The notes: generated from the sequence alone by a model not told the origin. Shown: positions 47,616 through 57,447, numbered from the stretch's first letter. The stretch is DNA of 64,000 nt from Citrobacter sp. wls619 (GCF_005281345.1 NZ_SZXJ01000044.1:293837-357836); one strand, 5' to 3'. Numbers and translations are program-made.

Positions 47616-50222
47616 GTGCGCCGATTATCTCGAGCCGTTTATTTATCAACGTTTCTGTCTGGTTTTTTTTCTCTGGCATCCGCACAGGCGGATGAAAGTA
47701 TTCCTGAAGAAAGCGCCAACCCTGAGATTGTGGAGTTTAGTGACGCCTTTTTAATGGGGGAGGCGGGCAGTCAACTTGATCTGAAGCGTTTTTCACGCGG
47801 AAATCCCGTTCTCCCTGGTACATACAACGTTAAAGTTTTCCTTAATGGCAAGGAAATGTTCAAGACGCAGTTGACCTTTAACGAAAATAATACGGATTAT
47901 GCGTCGGTATGCTTTACCCATGCGGTGCTGGAGCAGCTTAATGTGAACCCCGAGTCGTTGCATCAGGAGGATGAGGACGCCTGTTACGATCTGGTCGCCA
48001 CGCTACCAAAGTCATCCAGCCGTTACGATCCGTTGACTCAGGAGCTGGATGTGACGATCCCGCAGCTTTATCTGGTCAGCCATCCGGCGGGATATATATC
48101 GCCCTCGCGTTGGGACGCCGGGATCCCGATGGCGCTGCTATCTTATAACGCCAACGCCTGGCATAGCAAAAGCGACAATACCACGCAGGACACCTTTTAC
48201 AGCGGGGTGATGCTGGGGGTTAACCTTGGCGCATGGCGTTTACGTTCGAATGGCGCGTACAACTGGGATAATGACAACGGCGGAAAGTACAACAGCTACG
48301 ATCTGTTTGTTGCACGCGATATTGTGCCGTTACGCGCAAAAGTGGAAATGGGAGACGTACGCACCAACGCTAACATGATGGATTCCGTCTCGCTGGATGG
48401 CGTGCACCTTTACAACGATGCGCAGATGGACCCATCGGCCAATAGCTATGTGCCGGTTATTCGTGGCGTAGCGAATAGCAATGCTAAAGTGACCGTACGC
48501 CAGGAAGGGCGTATTGTCACGCAGGTTACTGTCCCGCCCGGGCCGTTTGCCATCAGTGATTATTATGCCGCACAAAACGGCAGCGATCTGGATGTTACCG
48601 TCGAGGAGTCTGACGGCAGTACTCGCGTATTTTCTATGCCCTATGCCTCTATTGCCCATTTGCTGCGTCCTGGCGAAGTGGATTGGGATATCGGTATCGG
48701 CACGGTGGATAAAGACACGGTTGATGAAACGCTGTGGGCAGGCGTCGCCACCGGCTCTTATGGCCTGAGCAATATGTTTACCGCCTACGGCGGTGTGCAA
48801 ATGGTAGAAAATTTATACACCGCCGGCATGCTCGGTGTGGCAATGAATACCAGCATCGGGGCATTTTCATTCGACGTGACGCATTCACAAACTACCGCTG
48901 ATGACGTTGGCACCTTAAAAGGGCAGAGCTACAGCCTTAACTACAGTAAAAATTTCACGGCGACGGGCACCACCTTCAACGTGGTCGGCTACCGTTTTTC
49001 CTCAGAAAACTACTTATCGATGAGCGATGCGCTGTCGCTCAAAAATACGCTGGATAATTATGCTTCTGATAACAACACCTCCACCCAGGAGGCGTATCAC
49101 GCGTATACGCATACGCGCAATGAGATACAGGCCAACATCTATCAGGACGTCACTATCAATGGTGAAAGTTTTGGCTCGTTTTATCTGAACGGGACCTGGC
49201 GTAGCTATTGGGGCGATGATGGCAATACGTCGCAGTATTCCGTGGGGTATAGCAATTCTGTGGGGAGTGTGAGTTACAGCATTTCCGTCCAACGCAGCTA
49301 TGACGAGTTTGGCGAAGCAGACGACAGCATCAACCTCGGTTTCTCTATTCCGTTGGGGTCGGGCTCCAGCTCGGACTATCGTCCGTTCTCCAGTATGAGC
49401 TTCAACAGCAGTAGCGATTTTAAAGGTAGCGACAGCATCAGCGCGATGGCGACAGGGAGTTCGCGAGACAATATGTATAACTACTCTCTGAACACCACCA
49501 GCAGCCGCAACAAAGACAGCGAAGATCTCACCACCATCGGCAGTTGGGTGACGCGCAATGGCGCCTACAGCACAACCTCATTGTCAGCGACGCAAGGGCT
49601 TAACGGCGATCAACAGTACTCGCTGAGCACAACCGGCGGGCTGGTACTGCACAGTGGCGGACTGACGCTGGCTTCCGGCTATTTAACGCCAGACTCGACG
49701 ATGGCGCTGGTGCACGCCAGCGGTGCCAAAGGCGCGTCCGCCTCGACGGGCAATGGGCAGGTAGATGGTTTTGGCAATATGATCGTTACCAGCCTGAGTC
49801 CCTACCGGGAAAACACTGTTGGTCTGAATATTGACACCATGGAAAACGATGTTGCGATCGGTAACACCACTGGCGTCGTGGTACCGACCAGTGGGGCGCT
49901 GGTGCGCGTGAATATCGAAACCGATGCCCGTAAGGCATTTATGCTGGAGCTGACGCGCGATGATGGCGGGTTTATTCCGCTGGCGGCGGATGTGCAGGAT
50001 GGCGCTGGCAACTCTGTTGGTACTGTCGGCCAGGCGGGGATCGCCTTTGTGCGCGGCGTGGAGGACAGCGGTACGCTTGCCGTTATTTGGGGCAATGGCG
50101 CTGAAGGGCGCTGCCAGGTGAGCTATCAACTGGATGATCATGCCAGCATGATCGGTAAAACGCCGCTTATTTCCGGCCTGCACTGTCGGAGCGCTTCAGC
50201 CAGCATTAAGGTGACACCATGA
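47616..50222 (+). CDS. Outer-membrane fimbrial usher (PapC/FimD family)
   Basis: An 868-residue outer-membrane usher starting with GTG 47616 (GGGAAGGAT upstream). Signal peptide to about residue 26; N-terminal domain (FSDAFLMGEAGSQLDLKRFS, CFTHAVLEQLN), a 24-strand barrel with plug (SYVPVIRGVANSNAKVTVRQEGR), and C-terminal domains with a cysteine pair (GRCQVSY, GLHCRS). It threads the fimbria to the cell surface. It overlaps the next subunit gene by four bases (ATGA). Confidence 0.94.
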   Translation: MRRLSRAVYLSTFLSGFFSLASAQADESIPEESANPEIVEFSDAFLMGEAGSQLDLKRFSRGNPVLPGTYNVKVFLNGKEMFKTQLTFNENNTDYASVCFTHAVLEQLNVNPESLHQEDEDACYDLVATLPKSSSRYDPLTQELDVTIPQLYLVSHPAGYISPSRWDAGIPMALLSYNANAWHSKSDNTTQDTFYSGVMLGVNLGAWRLRSNGAYNWDNDNGGKYNSYDLFVARDIVPLRAKVEMGDVRTNANMMDSVSLDGVHLYNDAQMDPSANSYVPVIRGVANSNAKVTVRQEGRIVTQVTVPPGPFAISDYYAAQNGSDLDVTVEESDGSTRVFSMPYASIAHLLRPGEVDWDIGIGTVDKDTVDETLWAGVATGSYGLSNMFTAYGGVQMVENLYTAGMLGVAMNTSIGAFSFDVTHSQTTADDVGTLKGQSYSLNYSKNFTATGTTFNVVGYRFSSENYLSMSDALSLKNTLDNYASDNNTSTQEAYHAYTHTRNEIQANIYQDVTINGESFGSFYLNGTWRSYWGDDGNTSQYSVGYSNSVGSVSYSISVQRSYDEFGEADDSINLGFSIPLGSGSSSDYRPFSSMSFNSSSDFKGSDSISAMATGSSRDNMYNYSLNTTSSRNKDSEDLTTIGSWVTRNGAYSTTSLSATQGLNGDQQYSLSTTGGLVLHSGGLTLASGYLTPDSTMALVHASGAKGASASTGNGQVDGFGNMIVTSLSPYRENTVGLNIDTMENDVAIGNTTGVVVPTSGALVRVNIETDARKAFMLELTRDDGGFIPLAADVQDGAGNSVGTVGQAGIAFVRGVEDSGTLAVIWGNGAEGRCQVSYQLDDHASMIGKTPLISGLHCRSASASIKVTP

Positions 50223-50806
50223 TACATAAGCGAATTTTTCGTCATTTAGCATTAGGTCTGTTTTCATTTTGCTTTAGCGCCGCGGCTTTTGCCGCTTGTG
50301 AAACTGCCGATGTGTCAAAATGTATAGGGAGTAGCAAGACGGTTGAGGTAACGTTTACTGCAACGCTTGAAACCCCTTCATGTAATGTCTCTTTGGGCGG
50401 GGAGAGTAATCTGGGAGGCAAATCTATGACCGTGGATTTCGGTCAGATTATCGCTACCGATCTGGGGATTTCTTCGAGTGGGGAGTCGCGCTATGTTCGC
50501 CCTTTAGGCATATTTTTAACGGGTTGCGATAATATTCTTCATAAAGCGTTGGTAACGTTTTCTGCGCCTGTCCCCTCCGGTTATGAGGAGCGTATAGTTG
50601 ATGATACTTTATATGTGACTATCGGAATAAAGGACCGGGTCAGCGCTTCTTTCGTCACATTTAATAAAGAGAGAGACATAATATTAAAGAGTAGCGATGA
50701 GGGATATGTTGCAATGTACGATATATATCTTTTTAAACAATACACAGATGCCCTCAACCTTGGTAATTTGGATAAGTCATTTCAGATTATTGTTCGTTAT
50801 AACTAA
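50219..50806 (+). CDS. Fimbrial minor subunit 5
   Basis: A 195-residue secreted protein with signal peptide ending about residue 25 (AAAFA). The mature part begins ACETADVSKCIG, an N-terminal cysteine pair, then SCNVSLGG and TGCDN, the usual pilin disulfide. The end is FQIIVRYN, a plausible donor-strand partner. It starts within the usher stop codon. Base composition is AT-richer than the usher. Likely an adaptor between shaft and tip. Confidence 0.75.
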   Translation: MIHKRIFRHLALGLFSFCFSAAAFAACETADVSKCIGSSKTVEVTFTATLETPSCNVSLGGESNLGGKSMTVDFGQIIATDLGISSSGESRYVRPLGIFLTGCDNILHKALVTFSAPVPSGYEERIVDDTLYVTIGIKDRVSASFVTFNKERDIILKSSDEGYVAMYDIYLFKQYTDALNLGNLDKSFQIIVRYN

Positions 50807-50817
50807 ATGGGATGATC

Positions 50818-51417
50818 ATGCGCTATTATATTGCTTATTTATTTACGTTAACTTTGTATTCTCCTGTTTTGGCGCTGGCGGCAGAAACGTTTATTACCGC
50901 ACCAACGATGGATGTTACCGTAAAGGCAGCACTCACATTACCCGTATGCAATATTAATGTTAAACAGGAAATTCTCCTTCCTTATGCCTATCCCGAACAG
51001 TTTGCTGCTGGCGGCATATTTAGCGCTTTAGGTCCCACTGATTACAGTGGGGGCGACATCTATACACCGTTTAATATTACGCTCACTAACTGCGGTAGCG
51101 AAACGGCGCCAATACCCAGGACACTGCGTTTAACATTGGATGGTTCTTCAGAAGTCGTGGATGGTGTATTTGAAACAATTTATAGTACTCAAGATGAGGC
51201 TTATCGTAGTACAAACCTCGGCGTTGTTATCTTTAATACGGATAGCGCCAGCGCGAGAAATGTCCTGTTGAATGAAATTATCTTAACCAATCAAACGGCG
51301 ACGGACAGTGAACAAGTTTTCCATTTCGCGGCGCGTTTTCAGAAAGTGGACACTGGTGAAGAAGTTGTGGCAGGGGCTTATCGTGCGTATATTTCCGTGA
51401 CCGCAGCTTATGAATAA
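50818..51417 (+). CDS. Fimbrial minor subunit 6
   Basis: A 199-residue secreted protein. Signal peptide MRYYIAYLFTLTLYSPVLALA, then a pilin domain with LPVCNINV and LTNCGSE cysteines and a C-terminal AYISVTAAYE strand. I chose ATG 50818, which has GGGA at good distance, over ATG 50812. Part of the same operon; role likely tip or adaptor. Confidence 0.78.
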   Translation: MRYYIAYLFTLTLYSPVLALAAETFITAPTMDVTVKAALTLPVCNINVKQEILLPYAYPEQFAAGGIFSALGPTDYSGGDIYTPFNITLTNCGSETAPIPRTLRLTLDGSSEVVDGVFETIYSTQDEAYRSTNLGVVIFNTDSASARNVLLNEIILTNQTATDSEQVFHFAARFQKVDTGEEVVAGAYRAYISVTAAYE

Positions 51418-51429
51418 AAAGGATATTTG

Positions 51430-52479
51430 ATGCTGAAAAAATATGGTGTTATCACGCTGCTACTGTTGGGGTTATGTGGTGTTCGCAGCGTATTGGCGAG
51501 CTGTACATTTAGCACTCAGGGGTCTAAATATGTTAATCAAACAATGGCGTCATCGCCCGTATCGGCCGTCACGCTGAGTGGTCAGGGGAATACCCTGACT
51601 ATGCAGAAGTTATTCAGTTCGCCACTTTCTCCTACAGTCGTTTCCACCTGTAATCCGTCCACGGGAGACGCTATCAGTGTTTCAGGGGACAGTTCATCAA
51701 TTGCCGTACTCTCTACGATGCCTGATGGCGGGTTGATAATTACTGGTTCATCATCGTCTGAGTCTACTGGATTTGGTTATGGATTCTGGTATACCGTGAC
51801 GTATGGTGATGGTAGCGGGAGTGTATCGGGGCATCTTAAGGAAGGGGCGATGTTCAACGCGACGCCAGCTCAGCTTAATAAGGCTAAGTGGGAGTTTCAG
51901 GCCGAATTATGGTATGTAGGTGGAAATTATGGTGATCGGATCAAAGATAAGAAGATTACATCCTTTTACGCTTCCTATTTTAAAATAGGTTTTGCTGGTG
52001 ATATGAGAGAGTTCGTGTTGAATTCCCCTGCCATTCCGATTACGCCAACCACGTGTAACCTGTCCGTTGACAGGACAAGCGTTGATTTTGGGGCGTTTAA
52101 CTTTCTGCAATATGGAGGCGGTGGCGCGAAAAATGGGCCGACGCAATCAATTTCAGTGCACAACAGTAATTGCACGATGTTAACGTATATGGAGTATCGC
52201 ATACTGAGCAATGGCAATCCGCTGAGTTCTGACCAGCATTTATTACTTAACAAACTGACGGGGGATGATGCTGCCAGCGGTTTTGGTGTGGCGGCCTATG
52301 CCTTTGACAGAACGTTTATTATGGATGCGCTTCAGGGGACCAACATCGATGGTCCGTACACTTCAATGGATGTATCCGCCACCGGCCTGGCGGTTTCCCT
52401 TTATCTTGAGCCCGACGGTACGTCGCAAAGGAATGGGAAATTCGAGGCCACCGCTACCATTAACGTTGATTACTATTAA
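51430..52479 (+). CDS. Fimbrial tip adhesin (two-domain)
   Basis: A 349-residue secreted protein, nearly twice pilin length, last in the operon, as tip adhesins often are. Signal peptide about residues 1-23 (VLASC). The first ~200 residues are serine-, threonine- and glycine-rich with two cysteines (ASCTFST, STCNPS) and would be the receptor-binding lectin domain; from about residue 205 a pilin domain follows (TTCNLSVDRTSVDFGAF, NSNCTM, ending ATINVDYY). The receptor cannot be guessed. Start ATG 51430; TTG 51427 is less likely. Confidence 0.8.
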   Translation: MLKKYGVITLLLLGLCGVRSVLASCTFSTQGSKYVNQTMASSPVSAVTLSGQGNTLTMQKLFSSPLSPTVVSTCNPSTGDAISVSGDSSSIAVLSTMPDGGLIITGSSSSESTGFGYGFWYTVTYGDGSGSVSGHLKEGAMFNATPAQLNKAKWEFQAELWYVGGNYGDRIKDKKITSFYASYFKIGFAGDMREFVLNSPAIPITPTTCNLSVDRTSVDFGAFNFLQYGGGGAKNGPTQSISVHNSNCTMLTYMEYRILSNGNPLSSDQHLLLNKLTGDDAASGFGVAAYAFDRTFIMDALQGTNIDGPYTSMDVSATGLAVSLYLEPDGTSQRNGKFEATATINVDYY

Positions 52480-52491
52480 TCCCGGCGACTA

Positions 52492-52520
52492 CCGCCTGTA
52501 TCATTAACCCATACAGGCGG
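52492..52520. repeat. Hairpin after the adhesin gene
   Basis: Perfect ten-base arms CCGCCTGTAT / ATACAGGCGG around a 9-base loop, 12 bp past the adhesin stop codon. No T-run; the true terminator follows at 52532. Confidence 0.6.
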
Positions 52521-52531
52521 ACGGCAGATAC

Positions 52532-52574
52532 AAAAAAACCGCATCAAGCTCAACGCTTTTGCGGTTTTATTTTT
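52532..52574. terminator. Bidirectional terminator between fimbrial operon and fMet tRNA genes
   Basis: Stem AAAACCGC(A) / (T)GCGGTTTT with T-runs on both strands (TTTTATTTTT on plus; seven T on minus). It can end the fimbrial operon from the left and the tRNA operon from the right. Confidence 0.85.
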
Positions 52575-52607
52575 AAGGCCTTATTAAGCGACCTTAACAG
52601 ATTGTGT

Positions 52608-52684
<77 letters not shown>

Positions 52685-52690
52685 TCCGTC

Positions 52691-52817
52691 TTTTTGCTTT
52701 GTATTTCAAACCACATCCGCGTTGGCTTTCCTCGTTCACCTCAGTCACTTACTGGAGTAAGCTCCTAAGGATTCACTGCGTCGCCGCCTTGCTGTGATTC
52801 GAACTACTTTGCAAAAA
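52691..52817. repeat. ERIC (IRU) element between two tRNA-fMet genes
   Basis: 127 bp, the consensus ERIC length. The centre contains GAGTAAGCTCCTAAGGATTCAC and, inverted, AGTAAGTGACTGAGGTGAACG, which match the classical ERIC1R and ERIC2 primer cores with few changes. The ends TTTTTGC / GCAAAAA form terminal inverted repeats, and TTCAAA / TTCGAA lies just inside. It lengthens the tRNA spacer to 152 bp, against 48 bp for the other spacer. Confidence 0.92.
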
Positions 52818-52836
52818 CTTTACATCAAATTTTAAT

Positions 52837-52913
<77 letters not shown>

Positions 52914-52961
52914 TCCGTCATTACTCTTCCATCGAGTAACGTTACTGCTTCTGATTTTTAT

Positions 52962-53038
<77 letters not shown>

Positions 53039-53051
53039 TCCGTGGATGCGC

Positions 53052-53079
53052 ACTATACTCTGCTCGCATTTTCATGCAA
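53052..53079 (-). promoter_or_regulatory. Promoter of the tRNA-fMet operon
   Basis: On the minus strand, TTGCAT and TATAGT are 16 bp apart, followed by a GC-rich discriminator (GCGCATCC), as expected for a stringently controlled tRNA promoter. Confidence 0.7.
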
Positions 53080-53243
53080 CCCTTTTTTCACCTTGATCAC
53101 GTTTTTAGGCTGAAAATGAACAAAAACAACGCATTCTGGATTGTTTTTTGCGCAAAATTTGCGTTGGGGTATGCATACGCATTTCATTAGGTTCGGGGGT
53201 TTGTTATCTTCGTCTCGCATTCAGGCAACATAAGACGAGAACA

Positions 53244-54341
53244 ATGAAAGGACGTTGGGCAAAATATCTTCTGGCGGGAGCGGTTGTCGCAATGCTCGCC
53301 GCGTGTTCCTCAAAACCCACCGATCGTGGGCAGCAATATAAAGACGGGAAATTTACCCAGCCTTTCTCACTGGTGAACCAGCCTGATGCGGTTGGCGCGC
53401 CAATCAATGCCGGTGATTTCGCCGAGCAGGTTAATCAGATCCGTAGCGCATCGCCTCGTTTATATGGCAATCAGAGCAATGTCTACGATGCTATCCAACA
53501 GTGGTTACGGGCGGGCGGTGATACGCGCAGTATGCGCCAGTTTGGTATTGATGCCTGGCAAATGGAAGGGGCGGACAACTACGGTAACGTCCAGTTTACC
53601 GGTTACTACACGCCGGTTATTCAGGCACGCCATACGCGCCAGGGCGAGTTCCAGTACCCTATCTACCGCATGCCGCCAAAACGCGGGCGTTTACCGTCTC
53701 GTGCCGAGATCTACGCAGGCGCGCTAAGCGACAATTACATTCTGGCATACAGCAACTCCCTGATGGACAACTTTATTATGGATGTTCAGGGCAGTGGTTA
53801 TATCGATTTTGGTGATGGTAGCCCGCTTAACTTCTTTAGCTATTCCGGGAAAAATGGCCACGCTTATCGCAGTATCGGTAAGGTGTTGATCGATCGCGGT
53901 GAAGTGAAGAAAGAAGATATGTCGATGCAGGCTATTCGCCATTGGGGTGAAACGCACAGCGAGGCCGAGGTGCGTGAGCTGCTGGAGCAAAACCCATCGT
54001 TTGTCTTCTTTAAGCCGCAATCTTTTGCGCCGGTGAAAGGGGCCAGTGCTGTACCGTTGATTGGTCGTGCATCTGTTGCGTCTGACCGCAGTATCATTCC
54101 TGCGGGTACGACGTTACTGGCGGAAGTGCCGCTGCTGGACAACAACGGCAAGTTTACCGGTCAATATGAATTACGTCTGATGGTCGCGTTAGATGTCGGT
54201 GGGGCTATTAAAGGGCAACACTTCGACATCTATCAGGGTATTGGTGCAGACGCCGGACACCGTGCAGGGTGGTATAATCACTACGGACGCGTGTGGGTGC
54301 TGAAAACAGCGGACAACGCGGGTAACGTATTTAGCGGTTAA
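53244..54341 (+). CDS. mltA: MltA, membrane-bound lytic murein transglycosylase A
   Basis: A 365-residue outer-membrane lipoprotein of E. coli length. Lipobox LAAC with Cys21; then the MltA domain (VQFTGYYTPVIQARHTRQGEF) and the 3D domain with MVALDVGGAIKGQHFDIYQG, where the catalytic aspartate lies. It cuts peptidoglycan between MurNAc and GlcNAc, leaving 1,6-anhydro ends. I chose ATG 53244 giving MKGRWAKYLL; the open frame up to 53148 is upstream DNA. Confidence 0.95.
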   Translation: MKGRWAKYLLAGAVVAMLAACSSKPTDRGQQYKDGKFTQPFSLVNQPDAVGAPINAGDFAEQVNQIRSASPRLYGNQSNVYDAIQQWLRAGGDTRSMRQFGIDAWQMEGADNYGNVQFTGYYTPVIQARHTRQGEFQYPIYRMPPKRGRLPSRAEIYAGALSDNYILAYSNSLMDNFIMDVQGSGYIDFGDGSPLNFFSYSGKNGHAYRSIGKVLIDRGEVKKEDMSMQAIRHWGETHSEAEVRELLEQNPSFVFFKPQSFAPVKGASAVPLIGRASVASDRSIIPAGTTLLAEVPLLDNNGKFTGQYELRLMVALDVGGAIKGQHFDIYQGIGADAGHRAGWYNHYGRVWVLKTADNAGNVFSG

Positions 54342-54415
54342 TTGCCGGATGGCGCTTCGCTTATCCGGCCTACATTATTGAGTAGGCCTGATAAGGCGTA
54401 GCCGCCATCAGGCAG
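54342..54415. repeat. REP pair between mltA and tcdA
   Basis: TTGCCGGATGGCGC..CTTATCCGGCC and GTAGGCCTGATAAGGCG..GCCATCAGGC, inverted with respect to each other. Confidence 0.88.
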
Positions 54416-54429
54416 TAATGCAGTCATCA

Positions 54430-54454
54430 AGGGCGGTATTTGTCCGCTCTTTTT
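54430..54454 (+). terminator. Terminator before tcdA
   Basis: Seven-base arms AGGGCGG / CCGCTCT (one wobble) with loop TATTTGT, followed by TTTT. Ends the mltA transcript. Confidence 0.65.
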
Positions 54455-54475
54455 GTTTTCTATATCTGAGGTTTT

Positions 54476-55282
54476 ATGTCTGTAGTTATCAGTGATGCCT
54501 GGCGTCAGCGTTTTGGCGGCACAGCTCGTTTATATGGTGAACATGCGCTACAGCTGTTTGCCCAATCGCACGTTTGTGTCGTTGGAATTGGCGGTGTGGG
54601 ATCGTGGGCGGCGGAAGCGCTGGCGCGTACCGGTATTGGCGCGATTACACTCATCGATATGGATGATGTGTGCGTCACTAATACCAACCGTCAAATCCAT
54701 GCGTTGCGTGATAACGTCGGCATGGCGAAAGCCGAGGTGATGGCCGAACGTATCCGTCAGATTAACCCGGAGTGCCGGGTGACCGTGGTTGATGATTTTG
54801 TCACGCCGGATAACGTTGCCGAATATATGAGCGCAGGATTCTCGTATGTTATTGATGCAATTGATAGTGTACGCCCAAAAGCGGCACTGATCGCATATTG
54901 CCGACGTAATAAAGTTCCGCTGGTGACCACCGGAGGCGCAGGGGGACAGATTGATCCCACGCAGATTCAGGTGGTTGATTTGGCAAAAACCATCCAGGAC
55001 CCACTGGCGGCCAAGCTACGTGAACGGCTGAAAAGTGATTTTGGGGTGGTGAAAAACAGCAAAGGCAAGTTGGGCGTGGACTGCGTGTTTTCGACGGAGG
55101 CATTAGTTTACCCGCAGGCCGATGGCTCGGTGTGTGCAATGAAGGCCACGGCGGAAGGGCCAAAGCGTATGGATTGTGCATCCGGGTTTGGCGCTGCCAC
55201 CATGGTGACGGCGACTTTTGGTTTTGTGGCCGTGTCCCACGCGCTGAAAAAGATGATGGCTAAGGCGGCGCGCCAGCCCTGA
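54476..55282 (+). CDS. tcdA: TcdA (CsdL), tRNA threonylcarbamoyladenosine dehydratase
   Basis: A 268-residue E1-like protein. The nucleotide-binding loop is VVGIGGVGSWAAEALARTGIG near residue 40, and DMDDVCVTNTNRQ follows. It dehydrates t6A37 of ANN-decoding tRNAs to the cyclic form, using ATP. CsdA-CsdE, encoded convergently next door, supply sulfur and interact with it. E. coli length and order. Confidence 0.95.
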   Translation: MSVVISDAWRQRFGGTARLYGEHALQLFAQSHVCVVGIGGVGSWAAEALARTGIGAITLIDMDDVCVTNTNRQIHALRDNVGMAKAEVMAERIRQINPECRVTVVDDFVTPDNVAEYMSAGFSYVIDAIDSVRPKAALIAYCRRNKVPLVTTGGAGGQIDPTQIQVVDLAKTIQDPLAAKLRERLKSDFGVVKNSKGKLGVDCVFSTEALVYPQADGSVCAMKATAEGPKRMDCASGFGAATMVTATFGFVAVSHALKKMMAKAARQP

Positions 55283-55285
55283 TTG

Positions 55286-55373
55286 TGTCGGATGGCGTGA
55301 CGCTTATCCGACCCTACGGTTCACGCCGTGTTATAGGCCGGATAAGACGCATCAACGTTGCCATCCGGCATCC
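55286..55373. repeat. REP pair overlapping the csdE 3' end
   Basis: GTGTCGGATGGCG..CTTATCCGACC and ATAGGCCGGATAAGACGC..GCCATCCGGCATC. The second unit covers the last codons and stop of csdE (stop at 55352). Confidence 0.88.
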
Positions 55374-55795
55374 TGAGCTGCCTCAACGAGCGCATTCAGC
55401 CCCTGACTACGTGATGCGCTCAGTTGTGCGCTTAAGCCCAACTCATCAAATAATGCCATCGGTGAGCGCGCCTGTAACTCCGCGGTAGTTTTACCTTCGA
55501 TAGCAGTGAGGAGTACCGCCAGCAGGCCGCGCACAATTCGGCCTTCACTATCACCAAAGAAGTGAAGTGTGCCATTCTCATGCAGACTGTATCCCAGCCA
55601 AACGCGGTTTTCACATCCGGCAATCTCTTTTGCCTGCGCTTTCAGATCATCCGAAAGGGCCGGAAGTTGCTTACCCAGTAAAATAAGTTGACGATATTTA
55701 TCTTCCCACTGGGTGAGCGGGATAAAAGTATTCCGTAACGTCTCTTCCGTTACGATTGTGCCAAACGGGTGTCCGGCGAACAGAGGGTTTGTCAT
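55352..55795 (-). CDS. csdE: CsdE, sulfur acceptor protein
   Basis: A 147-residue SufE-like protein. The acceptor cysteine is in [10 protein letters not shown] (Cys61). It takes a persulfide from CsdA and boosts its activity. Its ATG shares one base with the csdA stop codon (TAATG). The final residues DAGWQR are encoded by a REP element and differ from the E. coli C-terminus, though total length is unchanged. Confidence 0.93.
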   Translation of the reverse strand: MTNPLFAGHPFGTIVTEETLRNTFIPLTQWEDKYRQLILLGKQLPALSDDLKAQAKEIAGCENRVWLGYSLHENGTLHFFGDSEGRIVRGLLAVLLTAIEGKTTAELQARSPMALFDELGLSAQLSASRSQGLNALVEAAQDAGWQR

Positions 55796-57000
55796 TAGTC
55801 CACCAATATTTCCAGTGCGCGGTCAACGGCAGTGACCAACGCATCCACATCGCTTTGCGTATTATAGGGTGCAAATGAGGCGCGCAGCGTCCCGGAGACG
55901 CCCAGCTCCGCCAGCAACGGTTGCGCACAGTGCTGTCCGGCGCGCAGCGCAATGCCATACTCAGCCAGCAGCGTCACCATATCGCTGTGGTGCACTCCTG
56001 TAAAATCAAAGGCTAACAGGCTTGAGTCCTGGCAACGGAAGGAGCGAAATCCCGGCCGTTTCGCCAGCGCATCTTCTGCCAGCGTTGCCAGACTGCGGCT
56101 CCAGTTTTCGGCTTGCACGATATCAATATCCGCAAGCCATTCAAGCGCCGCACTTAATCCAATGACGCCCGCAACGTTCGGCGTGCCTGCCTCAAGCTTC
56201 CACGGTGCCGCTTGCGTGGTGAAACCGTCAAAGCTGACTTCGCTAATCATTTTACCGCCGCCGAGCCACGGTGACATGGCCTCCAACAGTTCGGGTTTAC
56301 CATACAGTACGCCAATACCCGTCGGACCATATAATTTGTGGCCAGAAAAAGCATAGAAATCAATATCTAACTGCTGGACGTCAGCGGGGAAATGTACAAC
56401 GCCCTGAGCGCCATCCACCATCACCACCATGCCTGCTGCATGAGCAAGCGTAATCGCGCGGACTAAATCAGGGCAGCCACCGGTGACGTTTGACATCTGA
56501 CCGAGAGCCAGAATGCGACTGCGTGGGGTGATGAGGTCCGCCAGACGCTCAGTGTCAGGCAGCAAATGGGCATTGAGCTGAAGCTTGATGACTTTAGCCC
56601 CCGTTTGCTCCGCCACCATCAGCCAGGGAACCAGGTTGGCATGATGCTCCGCCACGCTGACGATAATCTCGTCGCCCGGTTGTAAGCGCGGACGCGCATA
56701 GCTTTGGGCAACCATGTTGATAGCCTCCGTCGTACCGCGGGTCCAGACCACCGTCTTGTCATCGGGAGCATTGATGAGACGTGCGACTTTTTCCCGTGCG
56801 GCCTCATAGCGTGCGGTCAGACGCTGGGCCTCAGCAAACTGGCTGCGATGGACGTTCCCGGCGCTCAGGCTATAAAACTGATGGGTCGCCTCAATCACCG
56901 CCTGCGGTTTCAATGCCGTCGCGGCGCTGTCGAGATAGACGCCTGCATCGTTGAGTGCGGGAAATTGTGCGCGAAACTGCGTGGGGTTAAAAGCGTTCAT
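55795..57000 (-). CDS. csdA: CsdA, cysteine desulfurase
   Basis: A 401-residue PLP enzyme of E. coli length. The PLP lysine is in [13 protein letters not shown], the catalytic cysteine in [13 protein letters not shown] (Cys328). It removes sulfur from cysteine and passes it to CsdE. I chose ATG 57000 (MNAFNPTQF); the open frame to 57069 has no homologous residues. The csdA-csdE pair overlaps by one base, so they are translated together. Confidence 0.94.
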   Translation of the reverse strand: MNAFNPTQFRAQFPALNDAGVYLDSAATALKPQAVIEATHQFYSLSAGNVHRSQFAEAQRLTARYEAAREKVARLINAPDDKTVVWTRGTTEAINMVAQSYARPRLQPGDEIIVSVAEHHANLVPWLMVAEQTGAKVIKLQLNAHLLPDTERLADLITPRSRILALGQMSNVTGGCPDLVRAITLAHAAGMVVMVDGAQGVVHFPADVQQLDIDFYAFSGHKLYGPTGIGVLYGKPELLEAMSPWLGGGKMISEVSFDGFTTQAAPWKLEAGTPNVAGVIGLSAALEWLADIDIVQAENWSRSLATLAEDALAKRPGFRSFRCQDSSLLAFDFTGVHHSDMVTLLAEYGIALRAGQHCAQPLLAELGVSGTLRASFAPYNTQSDVDALVTAVDRALEILVD

Positions 57001-57192
57001 GGTATTCCTCAGTTCAGTAAACGGATCGTGGCGCAAAAAGGGCGCAGACACAAGGGTTGTGCTAACCATCGGAATCCTCTGGATATCCCGGCGAAGTCTG
57101 TGCAGTGTCTTATGCTAAATAGTGTTAGGCGAATAATTTTGCCTGTTATGGAATTTGCTTTATCTGGCATAAATTGCTGTGAGGAGAAGAAT

Positions 57193-57420
57193 ATGAAAAA
57201 GACTACCGCCTTAATCTCTGCCTGTATGCTGACTTTTGCCCTGAGCGCCTGTTCCGGTCCGAATTACGTGATGCACACCAACGATGGTCGGACAATCGTG
57301 TCTGACGGTAAGCCAAAGACCGATAATGAGACAGGAATGATTTCGTATAAAGACGCTAACGGCAACAAACAGCAGATTAACCGTACCGATGTGAAAGAGA
57401 TGGTAGAACTGGAGAAATAG
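57193..57420 (+). CDS. ygdI: YgdI, small lipoprotein (YgdI/YgdR family)
   Basis: A 75-residue lipoprotein of E. coli length with lipobox LSAC (Cys20). Mature domain PNYVMHTNDGRTIVSDGKPKTDNETGMISYKDANG is a paralogue of YgdR at 20217. GAGGAG lies 8 bases before the ATG. It is a known or suspected GcvB target in E. coli and lies beside gcvB, but I cannot confirm control here. Function unknown. Confidence 0.92.
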   Translation: MKKTTALISACMLTFALSACSGPNYVMHTNDGRTIVSDGKPKTDNETGMISYKDANGNKQQINRTDVKEMVELEK

Positions 57421-57447
57421 CCGGTCGCCATTGGCAGACTCACGGAC

